A stretch of DNA of 17,209 nt from CAYRHS01 sp964424125. GTDB lineage: Bacteria; Actinomycetota; Acidimicrobiia; IMCC26256; JAOSJL01. Position numbers and translations under genes: made by a program. The stretch lies in contig CAYRHS010000061.1 in the NCBI GenBank assembly GCA_964424125.1, forward strand, positions 1-17,209, in the 5' to 3' direction. Positions 5,928 through 13,907 of this stretch are shown here, piece after piece (within the stretch, counting starts at the first letter, position 1; each line of letters opens with the position of its first letter). Under the pieces are notes generated by a model. That model was not told the origin of the DNA. It ran no database searches and was given only the letters and a program-made list of their open reading frames with translations.

Positions 5928-7901
5928 CTATCCGATGCTTACCTCACGATCGGTGAGGTGCGACGTGGCATGAACGATCTCGTAGGTGTCCTTCCCACGG
6001 CTCTTGGCGCAGTACATGGCCTGGTCGGCGCGGCGCAAAGCGTCCCGAGGCTCCAGATCGCACCCGACGATCGCTCCACCGATGCTCGCGCTCACCCTGA
6101 GCTGTTGGTCGTGCACCGAGAACGGTCGGCGAAGCTGTTCGAGAATCCGGTCGGCGACCGCCCGGACCTCCGAACCGCTCGCGCCGACGAGGAGCGCAGC
6201 GAACTCGTCACCTCCCATACGTCCCGCGACATCACCATCGCGTAGACAGGATCGGAGACGACCCGCCGCCGAGACGAGAAGCTCGTCACCCGCGACGTGT
6301 CCGAGGTCGTCGTTGACTCGTTTGAAATCGTCGAGGTCTACGAACAAGACGGTGAGCTCACGCGTCGACCGTTGCTCGAGCGCTGCGCCGAGGAGCTCGA
6401 TGAAGCGCGACCGGTTCTCGAGCCCGGTCAGCGGATCGCTTCGTGCCTGCCGCCGCAGATCCTCGAGGAGCGAGACGTTCTCCAACGCGAGCGCGGCCTC
6501 GGCAGTCAGGCTCTCGAGCGCATCGAGCGTCGAGGGCGCTGGCCTGGACAATGAAATGACCTCCAGGGCTGCGACGGATCCTCCTCGCGAGTCGAAGAAT
6601 CGTGTGATCGCGCAAGCGGCTGGACCCTGCTCACCGCTTGCGCCGCCCGCAACGCGGAGCGCACCGTCGTCGAAGGGGAGGTGACCGCGCGAGACCGCCC
6701 TCGCCAGCATGAGTTGATTCCGCGCGGGGCGTCGCTGCTTTCGCATCGGTAGCTCGACCGGGCCGCATGCAGCTCGCACCATTTGCGGCTCGCCGACGAG
6801 CTCGACAACAGCTTGCGTGACCGCCTCGTAGAGCTCAGAAGCCGACGACGCATCAACGAAGCGGCGGGTTGCGGCACGCAAGGCGCGCTCCTGTCTCGCC
6901 GAGCGGTCGCTCGCCCGCGCGAAAACACTCAACCGTCCCACAACGAGCGCAGCCAAGAGCGCCGTACCAACCACGACGGTCTCGAGGTCGATTTCCGCGT
7001 CCACCGCGCGGCCATACGTCAGCATCGCTGATGGAACCATGAGCGCGGCGAGCAACAACATCCCGCGGCCCAGCGACAACGAAGTCGTCGTCCCCACCGA
7101 GCGCTCGGTGAGCTTCTCGACCGATGGGTCAAGCACGGCGAGCGCCGCGAGGACGAAGTTGACTGGGATGACCGAAACGGCCAACGCGCTGCGCCAGTCG
7201 GCAACTGTTCCTGAGCCATCGATGGTCTCAAGTGTCAGAGCGAAGTCGGTCACGAAGACTAGGAGCGCGGCCGAGCAGAAGAGGTAGTAGCTCCTCGAGC
7301 GGGTTCCCTGGGCGGCAAGCCGGACCGTCACGCCGAGAAACGCGAGCACCGAGAACGAGTAGAGGGTGGTGACAAGCCGTTCGGCAAGGGGAATGGAAGC
7401 GTCGTGTGCATACGACGCGAGAATGGGCGCCCAGAGCACGACACCGACAGCAACGGCGATGATGCCGGCCTCGAGCACCAGATCGAGTTCCCGCCCGGAG
7501 CGCCGCAGCCTGACGATCTCTGCTGCGGTCAAGAGCACGAAGATGTAGCCGAGAGCCGAGAAGACGTCTGCCGGTGAGAGAAAGACGTAGGCCTCACCGA
7601 CTACCAATCCGTGGCCGGCACGCACCGCGATGGCGACGAGCAGCAGCGCTGATCCGGTCCCGAGCGCAAACCGCCACCGTCGTTCACCGCCCCGGTACCT
7701 ATGACCGCGGCTGAAACAAACCCAGATGGCAGGCACCGCCACCACCACGATCGCGCCGAGCACCCACGGGCCAACGAACGGGGCGCTCGCGCCGCCGAGC
7801 AGGGCGATCCCAACCCAAGCCCGAATTGCGAGCCGACTTCCCATTGCCGCCATCCAGCGCGTGCCCGCGAGCGCCCGGCCGCTCGCACGTTCGTTGGCCA
7901 T
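5928..7901 (-). CDS. Membrane-anchored diguanylate cyclase (MASE-like membrane domain, GAF-like, GGDEF)
   Basis: A 657-residue protein. Residues 25-325 hold about eight to ten hydrophobic segments and form a sensory membrane domain. Residues 340-480 look like a degenerate GAF domain ending in a coiled-coil linker (ALENVSLLEDL). The GGDEF domain starts near DPLTGLENR (489-497), with active loop GGDEF at 563-567 and the product-binding RxxD I-site RDGD at 554-557, spaced exactly five residues. It should make c-di-GMP from two GTP and be feedback-inhibited. There is no EAL domain. The membrane domain resembles that of the next gene upstream (7955-11119): both have a charged loop, then a PSxEKLTE/PSMERLTR segment, then another helix pair. 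The ATG has no clear ribosome site; internal Met17 or Met20 could also serve. Confidence 0.92.
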   Translation of the reverse strand: MANERASGRALAGTRWMAAMGSRLAIRAWVGIALLGGASAPFVGPWVLGAIVVVAVPAIWVCFSRGHRYRGGERRWRFALGTGSALLLVAIAVRAGHGLVVGEAYVFLSPADVFSALGYIFVLLTAAEIVRLRRSGRELDLVLEAGIIAVAVGVVLWAPILASYAHDASIPLAERLVTTLYSFSVLAFLGVTVRLAAQGTRSRSYYLFCSAALLVFVTDFALTLETIDGSGTVADWRSALAVSVIPVNFVLAALAVLDPSVEKLTERSVGTTTSLSLGRGMLLLAALMVPSAMLTYGRAVDAEIDLETVVVGTALLAALVVGRLSVFARASDRSARQERALRAATRRFVDASSASELYEAVTQAVVELVGEPQMVRAACGPVELPMRKQRRPARNQLMLARAVSRGHLPFDDGALRVAGGASGEQGPAACAITRFFDSRGGSVAALEVISLSRPAPSTLDALESLTAEAALALENVSLLEDLRRQARSDPLTGLENRSRFIELLGAALEQRSTRELTVLFVDLDDFKRVNDDLGHVAGDELLVSAAGRLRSCLRDGDVAGRMGGDEFAALLVGASGSEVRAVADRILEQLRRPFSVHDQQLRVSASIGGAIVGCDLEPRDALRRADQAMYCAKSRGKDTYEIVHATSHLTDREVSIG

Positions 7902-7954
7902 TTTAGCCAGCTACAGGAAGGCAATACCTTTTGACGGAGTTGGGCGCCAAACGC

Positions 7955-10900
7955 TCAACTTGAGCGGCGTCGTTGCGACTCCGGGTCACGGGGCGGTCGA
8001 ACCAGGCTGCCGAAGGTGGCCGCGATCGGTGCCCCGTCGGCGAGTAGCTCGGCGATGGCCTCCGGGGGGGCTGGGCGTGCGAAGTAGAAGCCCTGGCCGT
8101 ACTGGCAACCCAGCGCCTGCAACGCGGCAAGTTGCACCGGTTCCTCGATTCCCTCTGCAACGGTCTCGACACCGAGGCGTCGAGCGAGGTCGATCACGGT
8201 GTGGACGACCTGGCCGTCCGTGGACTCCACGCCGAGCCCGTCGACGAAGCTTCGGTCGATCTTGATGAGGTCGAGCGGTAGCTGCTGGACGTAGCCAAGC
8301 GATGAGTAGCCCGTTCCGAAGTCGTCGATCGCGATGCGGACGCCAAGACTCCGAAGTGCATCCAACCGTGCGATCGCAAGCTTGGCATCCGCCATCAGCA
8401 CACTCTCGGTGATCTCGAGTACAAGTCGCCGAGGGTCGAGCTCTGAAGCGCGGAGGGCAGAGGCCACGTCCTCCACGATTGCCACCTCTTGGAGTTGTCG
8501 GACCGAGAGGTTGACGCTCACGGACATCTCGTTCTCGGCATCGAGGCCCCGAGACCAGGCGGCCGCCTGGTGACACGCTTCGCGCAACACCCATCGTCCC
8601 AGCGAGACGATGAGCCCAGCATCCTCGGCGAGCGGTACGAACATGGCCGGCGGCAGGAGACCCCGTTCAGGGTGGTGCCAACGGACGAGCGCTTCGACAC
8701 CGCGGACGCGGCCAGTACGCAGCTCCACGATCGGCTGGTAGTGCAGGATGAGTTGGCCCTCGGCGAGCCCTCGGGCGAGGTCGGCCTTGAGCTCGAGTCG
8801 CTCGTAGACACCGGCGTGCATGGTCTCTTCGAAGATCTCGAATCGATCCTTTCCCGCGTCTTTGGCGCGGTACATCGCAGTGTCCGCGTTGCGCAGAGCA
8901 TCTTCCGCCGAACGTGCTCCGTCTCGATCGAGATGAATCCCGATCGAGATGGTGGTCGAAATCTCACGTCCTTGGACTCGGAAAGGCTGATGAATCGTCG
9001 ACAACATCCGCTCGGCAACTGCTTTCACGTGCGCGTCGCTCACCGGATCGTGCACGAGCACGGCAAATTCGTCGCCTCCGAGGCGAGCCGCCATGTCCTG
9101 CGAACGCAGGCAGGCGCGGAGGCGTTCTGACACGGCGATCAAGAGCTCGTCGCCGACGGCATGGCCAAGGCTGTCGTTGATCGTCTTGAAGTCGTCGAGG
9201 TCGACGAACAGCACCGCAACGAGTTTGGAGTCTTCGTCGGTGGCCTCGATCGCCTCCTCCACCTTCCGGAGGAAGAGTGTTCGGTTGCCGAGCCCGGTGA
9301 GGGCATCATGCAGCGCCTGATGCCGGAGGTCGTGCTCCAAGTGCTTTCTCTCTGTGACGTCACGGGCGTTGATGACGATCCCTCCGACCGATTCCTCGCC
9401 GCGCAGATCCGTGAAGGTGACGTCCACCGAATGGTCGTCTCCGTCCGCGTCCTCGATCTGGACCTCCACACCGAATTGCGCGAACGGCTCACGTCCGATG
9501 GTCGCAAGCTCCTCCCGGAGTTCGCGCGAATCGATGACGTCGGCGATCGCCTGACCCAAGACCTCGTCGGGATCGAGTCCGAGCATCGCCTTCACCGAGG
9601 GGCTGATGTAGGTCAAGCGGCCTGCGCTATCGACGACGGCAACGACGTCGCTCGAGTACTGGACAAGTGCACGAAAGCGTCGCTCGCTCTCTCGCCGGTG
9701 AATCTCACCGACGAGCGCAGCGCTCTCGAGCGCGAGCGAGAGTTCTGACGCGAGCGACTCCAGAACTCGCACAGCGCTCGAGCGCGGAACAGCACGCGCC
9801 GTGACGACCATGGCTCCCCGGAGTTCACCCCGGCTCACGAGAGGGATCAACACGCTGGCGGGCTCCGTGGAGGCATACGTGGCTGCCGGCAGGTCCACCG
9901 ACGGTCGACCGCGCAGGACGACAGTCGAGAGGTTCTCGAAGGCTCGAAGCTCCGATTCCGTGAACAGAGAAACGAGCAATTCGGCGCCGATCGCAGCTTC
10001 CCGGTGACGACCGATGGACGCGACGACGTCCCCGTCCGTGTTCAAGCTGACGATGCTTGCGCGGATGGCGTCTTCCCTCCCGACAATCTTCATCGCTGCC
10101 CGCAACGCAGAGTCGTGCATCTGTGCACTCGTCGTCGCCGTGACGAGGTCGAGGGTCGCCGCTCGCAGGATCTGTTCTCGGTCAGCGACTTGTTCGCTTG
10201 CCCGCACCAGACCGGAGAGCCGAACCAGGACGAGCAGACTGAGAAGCACCCACCCGGTTACCACAACAGGAAGATCGGCGGGATCGCCAGCCGTGAGCTG
10301 CCCGACAAGGACGGCCGGAGTCATGAGCAGTGCGATGGCTAGAAGGACCATTCGCTTCCAGGTCAGCCGTGGACGAGTCTCCGTCGGTGTGCGAGTGAGC
10401 CTCTCCATCGACGGATGCAGAGCGGCTGCGGCGAGAAGCACGTAGCCGATCGGCGCGAGGACGACCGCCAGATCGCCGTCATAGCGGCCGGTCGCGGAAA
10501 GGGTGACCAGAAAGTCAATGGAGAAGATCGAGGTGATCGAGCCGGCCAACAGGTAGTAGCTCGGTGTCCTCGCGCCCGGACCGACCGCGACACGGGTCGT
10601 TACTGCGAGAAGAAGGAGTGTGAGGGACGAGTACGCCACGTTGAGCAGGCGCTCGTCGAGTGGGACCGAACCATCTCGCACATAGGGGGCAAGGATCATC
10701 GCCCAAGCGACCACGCCGACACTCACACCGACGATGAGCGCGTCGATCAGGTTGTCAAACTCACGCTCTGTACTTCGGGACCGAATGAATGCGACCTCAC
10801 CGATCAGCAGTGCGCCGTATGCGGTGACGAACAGGACCTCCGCGACCGGGGACGGGAACGGCTGCTCGACGCCGATCAGCTCGCCATGTACGCCTCGAGC

Positions 10901-11119
10901 CAGGCCAGCGAGAAGGAACGCGCTTCCTGCAGCGGCAAAGCAGTACCAGGGAAACAGCACCTGCGGACGCCGGGCGCGGAGACCCACGAGGGCGACGGCA
11001 ACAGACGTCCAGCCGACCACTTGCACGACCGCGAGCTCGATCGCGGCAGACGAGGCCGCGGCCGTGAGGGCCGCGGCAAGACCCGCGATCACGAAAGCCA
11101 GCCACGTCCGCTCTCCCAT
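7955..11119 (-). CDS. Membrane-anchored GGDEF-EAL bifunctional c-di-GMP enzyme (MASE-like, GAF, PAS, GGDEF, EAL)
   Basis: A 1054-residue protein with, in order: a multi-pass membrane domain (about 5-305), a GAF-like domain (318-470), a PAS domain (479-590, with RLTYISPSV and the ARDVTERK exit), GGDEF (605-765) and EAL (775-1030). The cyclase loop GGDEF is at 681-685 with an RxxD I-site at 672-675. The EAL domain keeps the residues expected for phosphodiesterase activity: EAL at 809-811, Asn870, Glu902 and Glu905 in EITES, DDFGTG at 932-937, Lys953, Glu989 and the QGF near 1009. Both activities are therefore possible, with the balance set by the sensors. It lies 76 bases downstream of the arginine decarboxylase gene and 53 bases upstream of the second cyclase gene, all on one strand. 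The ATG at 11119 has only a weak ribosome site. Confidence 0.95.
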   Translation of the reverse strand: MGERTWLAFVIAGLAAALTAAASSAAIELAVVQVVGWTSVAVALVGLRARRPQVLFPWYCFAAAGSAFLLAGLARGVHGELIGVEQPFPSPVAEVLFVTAYGALLIGEVAFIRSRSTEREFDNLIDALIVGVSVGVVAWAMILAPYVRDGSVPLDERLLNVAYSSLTLLLLAVTTRVAVGPGARTPSYYLLAGSITSIFSIDFLVTLSATGRYDGDLAVVLAPIGYVLLAAAALHPSMERLTRTPTETRPRLTWKRMVLLAIALLMTPAVLVGQLTAGDPADLPVVVTGWVLLSLLVLVRLSGLVRASEQVADREQILRAATLDLVTATTSAQMHDSALRAAMKIVGREDAIRASIVSLNTDGDVVASIGRHREAAIGAELLVSLFTESELRAFENLSTVVLRGRPSVDLPAATYASTEPASVLIPLVSRGELRGAMVVTARAVPRSSAVRVLESLASELSLALESAALVGEIHRRESERRFRALVQYSSDVVAVVDSAGRLTYISPSVKAMLGLDPDEVLGQAIADVIDSRELREELATIGREPFAQFGVEVQIEDADGDDHSVDVTFTDLRGEESVGGIVINARDVTERKHLEHDLRHQALHDALTGLGNRTLFLRKVEEAIEATDEDSKLVAVLFVDLDDFKTINDSLGHAVGDELLIAVSERLRACLRSQDMAARLGGDEFAVLVHDPVSDAHVKAVAERMLSTIHQPFRVQGREISTTISIGIHLDRDGARSAEDALRNADTAMYRAKDAGKDRFEIFEETMHAGVYERLELKADLARGLAEGQLILHYQPIVELRTGRVRGVEALVRWHHPERGLLPPAMFVPLAEDAGLIVSLGRWVLREACHQAAAWSRGLDAENEMSVSVNLSVRQLQEVAIVEDVASALRASELDPRRLVLEITESVLMADAKLAIARLDALRSLGVRIAIDDFGTGYSSLGYVQQLPLDLIKIDRSFVDGLGVESTDGQVVHTVIDLARRLGVETVAEGIEEPVQLAALQALGCQYGQGFYFARPAPPEAIAELLADGAPIAATFGSLVRPPRDPESQRRRSS

Positions 11120-11195
11120 GCACCGTCAGCATCGGCAGGACGGCCCACAGGCTGAGTGGTTGCAGGGCCTTATGCCCCTAATGAGCTATTGGAAG
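11120..11195. other. 76-base spacer between arginine decarboxylase and GGDEF-EAL genes
   Basis: It has one weak inverted repeat, GGCCC at 11142-11146 against GGGCC at 11165-11169, with an 18-base loop. It has no T-run and no obvious promoter. I found no match to the c-di-GMP-I (GEMM) riboswitch core here. Confidence 0.4.
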
Positions 11196-11756
11196 CTACC
11201 CGCTAGGGCTGCGGAGATCGATCGCCGTGTCGACGCTCCAGGGCTCCGAGCCGTACACGGCCACGGCAAGCGCGCAGACCGGGTCGTTCGTGCACGTCGC
11301 TCCGGTGACGATCACCCCTCCGGGACGCAGGTCGGCTGCACGATGGTCACACATGTCCTGCAGCGTGTGCTCCAGCTCCGAGCGAACCTGTTGCTCGCTG
11401 TGGCCGGCGTGCTCGACGAAGATCCCCCGCCCGGTCTCGTCCTGAGCCCAAGCGATACCGGCATGTACTTCCGCGTCGCGTGTGCTCGTGCGCATCTCCG
11501 CCATGACCACGTAGAGGCGATCGCCCCAGGCTCCGTATGGAGGCAGCCGTCCTCCCGGCTCCGAAATCGTGCTACCTGGCGGAATGACGGAGCTCAACTT
11601 GAGCAGGTTTCGATTCTCCACTCCGAGTTCCTGCAATGCGGAGTCGAAGGCCGAGAGTTCCGTCAACCCGTAGCCGGCCGCGGCCCCAACCGCAATTGAA
11701 AGACCGCGCTGACGGGTCGACGGCAGTGTGTCGCGCGCGGTGAGACCTTCACTCAC
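11196..11756 (-). CDS. Pyruvoyl-dependent arginine decarboxylase
   Basis: A 186-residue proenzyme of the PvlArgDC family, which converts arginine to agmatine and CO2. The self-cleavage site is LSSVIPPG with Ser55-Ser56; Ser56 would become the pyruvoyl group, matching Ser52-Ser53 of the Methanocaldococcus jannaschii enzyme. NRNLLKLSS keeps the Asn (Asn50) that aligns with Asn47 there, AFDSAL keeps the substrate-side Asp (Asp38), and IFVEHAG keeps the catalytic Glu (Glu115, aligning with Glu109). The expected order is beta chain before Ser56 and alpha chain after it. I chose the GTG at 11756 because it overlaps the upstream gene's stop as GTGA and leaves a family-typical length; the frame is open further upstream but inside the previous gene. 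The coupling suggests it is made together with the GNAT-like protein. Confidence 0.92.
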   Translation of the reverse strand: MSEGLTARDTLPSTRQRGLSIAVGAAAGYGLTELSAFDSALQELGVENRNLLKLSSVIPPGSTISEPGGRLPPYGAWGDRLYVVMAEMRTSTRDAEVHAGIAWAQDETGRGIFVEHAGHSEQQVRSELEHTLQDMCDHRAADLRPGGVIVTGATCTNDPVCALAVAVYGSEPWSVDTAIDLRSPSG

Positions 11757-12472
11757 CTCGACGATCCCAGACTTCCGGCATCCGATCCCCGAGAAGCTTC
11801 TGCCTCTTCTATCGCAGTCAAGTCCAGCTCGGCTGGCCACGATCGAACGTCGACGTCGACAACCACATCACCGACCTTACAATCCCGCAAGTCCACTGAT
11901 TCGTCACGCCTTCCCGCCGAGACGTAGCTGTAGAACTGCTGCGAATCGAACATCTCGAACTCAAGCCGACAGTGACGATCAGCAACGCTTGCGACGACTT
12001 GGGGAACGCCGACAACCTCCGCGTTGAATCTGCAGCAGTCCATCGCAACCATCGCACCGTCGATCAACGTTCGGCGCGTGGACGCCTCGAGGATCGCTTC
12101 GACCCATGGGCCACCACGCTCTTCGGGACGCACGAGAAGTGCGCTCCAGTAGTAGATGCGATTCCTCGCATGGAGATCGGGCCATCGGGTCGCGAAGAAG
12201 ACCTCGTTGAGCCATGGGAGCGTTCGTAGATCCGTCGCCGCAAGACCAAGAGCGCAGGGTACGCCAGTGGAATCCCAACCGACGTACTTGAGGACGGAGG
12301 GGAGAGCGACGTGGTCCAAAAAGTCATCATCAGAGAATGCCTGCTTCGTGGCAGCGAGCCTCTCGAGGGGAGCGAAGGACTCGCGATAGAGCGCGAGGAA
12401 ATCCTGAGCCACCATCGCGTCAACGTGGCGCTCGATCGTTACGGCCATCCGCTTTTCGACACCGCTCTTCAT
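11753..12472 (-). CDS. GNAT-like N-acyltransferase family protein (putative)
   Basis: A 239-residue soluble protein that I place tentatively in the GNAT acyltransferase fold. The central part follows the pattern of that fold: a strand with KYVGWDSTGVPCALG (75-90), a strand YYWSALLVRPEERGG (residues 119-133) like strand beta4 and the acyl-CoA pyrophosphate loop, a helix (WVEAILEAS), and then AMVAMDCCRFNAEV, resembling the beta5 strand with the Asp and Asn seen in many members. The pyrophosphate-loop motif RxxGxG/A is degenerate. The C-terminal 70 residues are rich in Asp, Glu and Val and are not recognised. The substrate is unknown. Its stop overlaps the arginine decarboxylase start by four bases, so an arginine- or agmatine-related substrate is a reasonable guess. 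ATG start with an AGGA four to five bases upstream. Confidence 0.6.
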   Translation of the reverse strand: MKSGVEKRMAVTIERHVDAMVAQDFLALYRESFAPLERLAATKQAFSDDDFLDHVALPSVLKYVGWDSTGVPCALGLAATDLRTLPWLNEVFFATRWPDLHARNRIYYWSALLVRPEERGGPWVEAILEASTRRTLIDGAMVAMDCCRFNAEVVGVPQVVASVADRHCRLEFEMFDSQQFYSYVSAGRRDESVDLRDCKVGDVVVDVDVRSWPAELDLTAIEEAEASRGSDAGSLGSSR

Positions 12473-12487
12473 TGTCCTCGCCCGCCG

Positions 12488-12985
12488 TCAGATTGAACCC
12501 AGCGCCGCGCCGAGTCCCACGTACAGAGCAGTGAATGTCACGCCGAAGATCGCGCTGGACCACGCTGCGACCGCAACCATTCCCCGGGTGCGACCTGAGT
12601 ACCGAATGAGCCAGGTCGTCAAGATCCCGCCGAGAACGAAGCTGCAAACGACGAAACCGGCGAGCTTGCCGGTGGCAAGGAGTCGGCGAGCGAAACGGGA
12701 CCTTCGGCCGCCGGCACGTTGCTGGAGCCATGCAGCAAGTCGGCTGGGCTCACCGCCGCTCAGATGCTCGTAGGCGCGTACCGCGAGCAACGCGAGCACG
12801 AAGCTGCCCAGTGCGTAGACGACCGAGAAGATCGCGAAGGCCGTCCAGGGCCCGGCGGCCGCGCTGACGGCCACGATCGGCGCCGCGAACAGGAGGTCGT
12901 CCCACACGTAGAGCGCGACGGTCGCCAACACACCGGCGAGTGCCGGAAGGGCGGCACGGGTCCTCACACGGGCCCCATCCACCAC
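12488..12985 (-). CDS. Small polytopic membrane protein, unknown function
   Basis: I do not recognise the family. The product is about 165 residues with roughly five hydrophobic segments: residues 12-28, two between 32 and 68, one near 108-128 and one at the C-terminus ending ALGSI. A basic, glutamine-rich loop (residues 78-103, including RRSRFARR) lies between the third and fourth and is probably cytoplasmic. The start is uncertain. GTG at 12985 has GGGGG five bases upstream; TTG at 13003 has GAGG six bases upstream; the frame extends to a TTG at 13015. It ends 15 bases before the GNAT-like gene and appears to be the first gene of the arginine decarboxylase/c-di-GMP unit. A transport or membrane-sensor role is possible but not shown. 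Confidence 0.7.
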   Translation of the reverse strand: MVDGARVRTRAALPALAGVLATVALYVWDDLLFAAPIVAVSAAAGPWTAFAIFSVVYALGSFVLALLAVRAYEHLSGGEPSRLAAWLQQRAGGRRSRFARRLLATGKLAGFVVCSFVLGGILTTWLIRYSGRTRGMVAVAAWSSAIFGVTFTALYVGLGAALGSI

Positions 12986-13053
12986 GTTGACCCCCGTAGA
13001 CAACACCAACCTCAATACACTACGAGCTGCTCCTGCGAACCGAAAGCCCGAAT

Positions 13054-13082
13054 AGTCTATGATACTTAGGACATATTGTCCA
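13054..13082 (-). promoter_or_regulatory. Sigma70-like promoter for the membrane protein/GNAT/arginine decarboxylase unit
   Basis: On the minus strand, TGGACA (13082-13077) and TAGACT (13059-13054) are separated by 17 bases, matching the sigma70 -35 and -10 boxes at five and four of six positions. The stretch 13050-13087 is clearly AT-richer than its surroundings and lies between two same-strand genes. Confidence 0.5.
13069..13081. promoter_or_regulatory. Operator-like perfect inverted repeat over the -35 box
   Basis: GGACA (13069-13073) and TGTCC (13077-13081) form a perfect five-base inverted repeat with a TAT centre. It overlaps the candidate -35 box, a position where a bound dimeric repressor would block transcription. 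It starts four bases past the PAP2 stop but is not followed by a T-run, so a terminator is less likely. Confidence 0.5.
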
Positions 13083-13084
13083 GA

Positions 13085-13906
13085 TTACGACGTGTCGGCG
13101 GTATCCAAGCGCTCTGCAGTAGCAGTTCGTGCGTATCGAGCTCGGATCCCAGCTGACGCGTTGGTGACGACGTGGCCGGCCAGCCAGCCGGCGCTGAGCA
13201 CCGCCGCGCCGCCCATGGCGTCGAGCAGATAGTGGTTGCCGGTGATGACGACGGTGACCACCGAGAACGTCAGGTGCGCCAACGCCAGGCCGCGGCCGAG
13301 ACGACCGACGACCGGCCACACGGCCCAGACGACCCACAACGCCCAGCCGATGTGGAGGCTCGGCATGGCCGCGAACTGGTTGGATGCGTGGCTGAACGCG
13401 GTTCGGGCCGCGTCGGCGGTCCAGTACTGGCTGGCCACGCGCGCGGTGTCGACGAACCCGAACTCCTCCGGTAGCAGCCGCGGCGGGGCAAGCGGGAACA
13501 ACGCGAAACCGACGAGCGCGAGCACCGTCGTGCACAGCAGCACGTTCCGCGCCAGCGGATAACGACCGTGCTTGCGCACGAAGAGAAAGACCAGCACGCC
13601 GATCGTGATCCAGAAGTGCCCGGCCCGATACCAGAAGTTGGCAAGACGGATCAGCCACTCGTGCGCGAAGGCCCAGTCCTGGAGCGAGGCCTCGGTGAAG
13701 ATCCCCATCGCACGTTCGAGGTGAACGATTCGAGAGGCGTTCCGAAGCGCCACGTCGGTCGGCACGATTGCGGACCCGAGCGAGTTCCGCACCGCGGTGT
13801 AGGCGGCGTAGATGCCGACGATGAGACCGATCTCGAAGATCCACCGGTGAAGCGGCGGAACACGGCGGGATCGCCCATCCTTCGTCGTGAGATCGATCGC
13901 AGTCAT
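13085..13906 (-). CDS. PAP2_3-type membrane phosphatase/inositolphosphotransferase-like protein
   Basis: A 273-residue membrane protein with about six hydrophobic segments. The acid-phosphatase signature is present as FPLAPPRLLP (residues 137-146, Arg143), AAMPSLHIGW (179-188, His185) and GNHYLLDAMGG (223-233, His225 and Asp229). The APPR ... MPSLHxGW ... NHYxxD pattern is typical of the PAP2_3 branch, which includes AUR1-type inositolphosphotransferases and related lipid phosphatases. The active site should face the extracytoplasmic side. The substrate is not readable; a polyprenyl or inositol phospholipid is plausible. The ATG at 13906 sits one base from the stop of the GT87 gene, so the two are very likely translated together. 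Upstream in-frame codons lie inside the GT87 gene and are rejected. Confidence 0.88.
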   Translation of the reverse strand: MTAIDLTTKDGRSRRVPPLHRWIFEIGLIVGIYAAYTAVRNSLGSAIVPTDVALRNASRIVHLERAMGIFTEASLQDWAFAHEWLIRLANFWYRAGHFWITIGVLVFLFVRKHGRYPLARNVLLCTTVLALVGFALFPLAPPRLLPEEFGFVDTARVASQYWTADAARTAFSHASNQFAAMPSLHIGWALWVVWAVWPVVGRLGRGLALAHLTFSVVTVVITGNHYLLDAMGGAAVLSAGWLAGHVVTNASAGIRARYARTATAERLDTADTS

Positions 13907-13907
13907 G

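Noticed and set aside
7902..7954. Short inverted repeats (AAGG/CCTT and AGTTG/CAACT) between the two c-di-GMP genes.
   Set aside because: The arms are only four to five bases long and lack a T-run in the direction of transcription, so they are not supported as a terminator or operator.
10415..11155. A 246-codon plus-strand frame opposite the GGDEF-EAL membrane domain.
   Set aside because: It has the same composition as an antisense shadow and no recognisable motif; the minus-strand gene is strongly supported.
11120..11195. A c-di-GMP riboswitch upstream of the GGDEF-EAL gene.
   Set aside because: The GEMM core sequences and paired stems are not present on the minus strand; only a weak GGCCC/GGGCC pair is seen.
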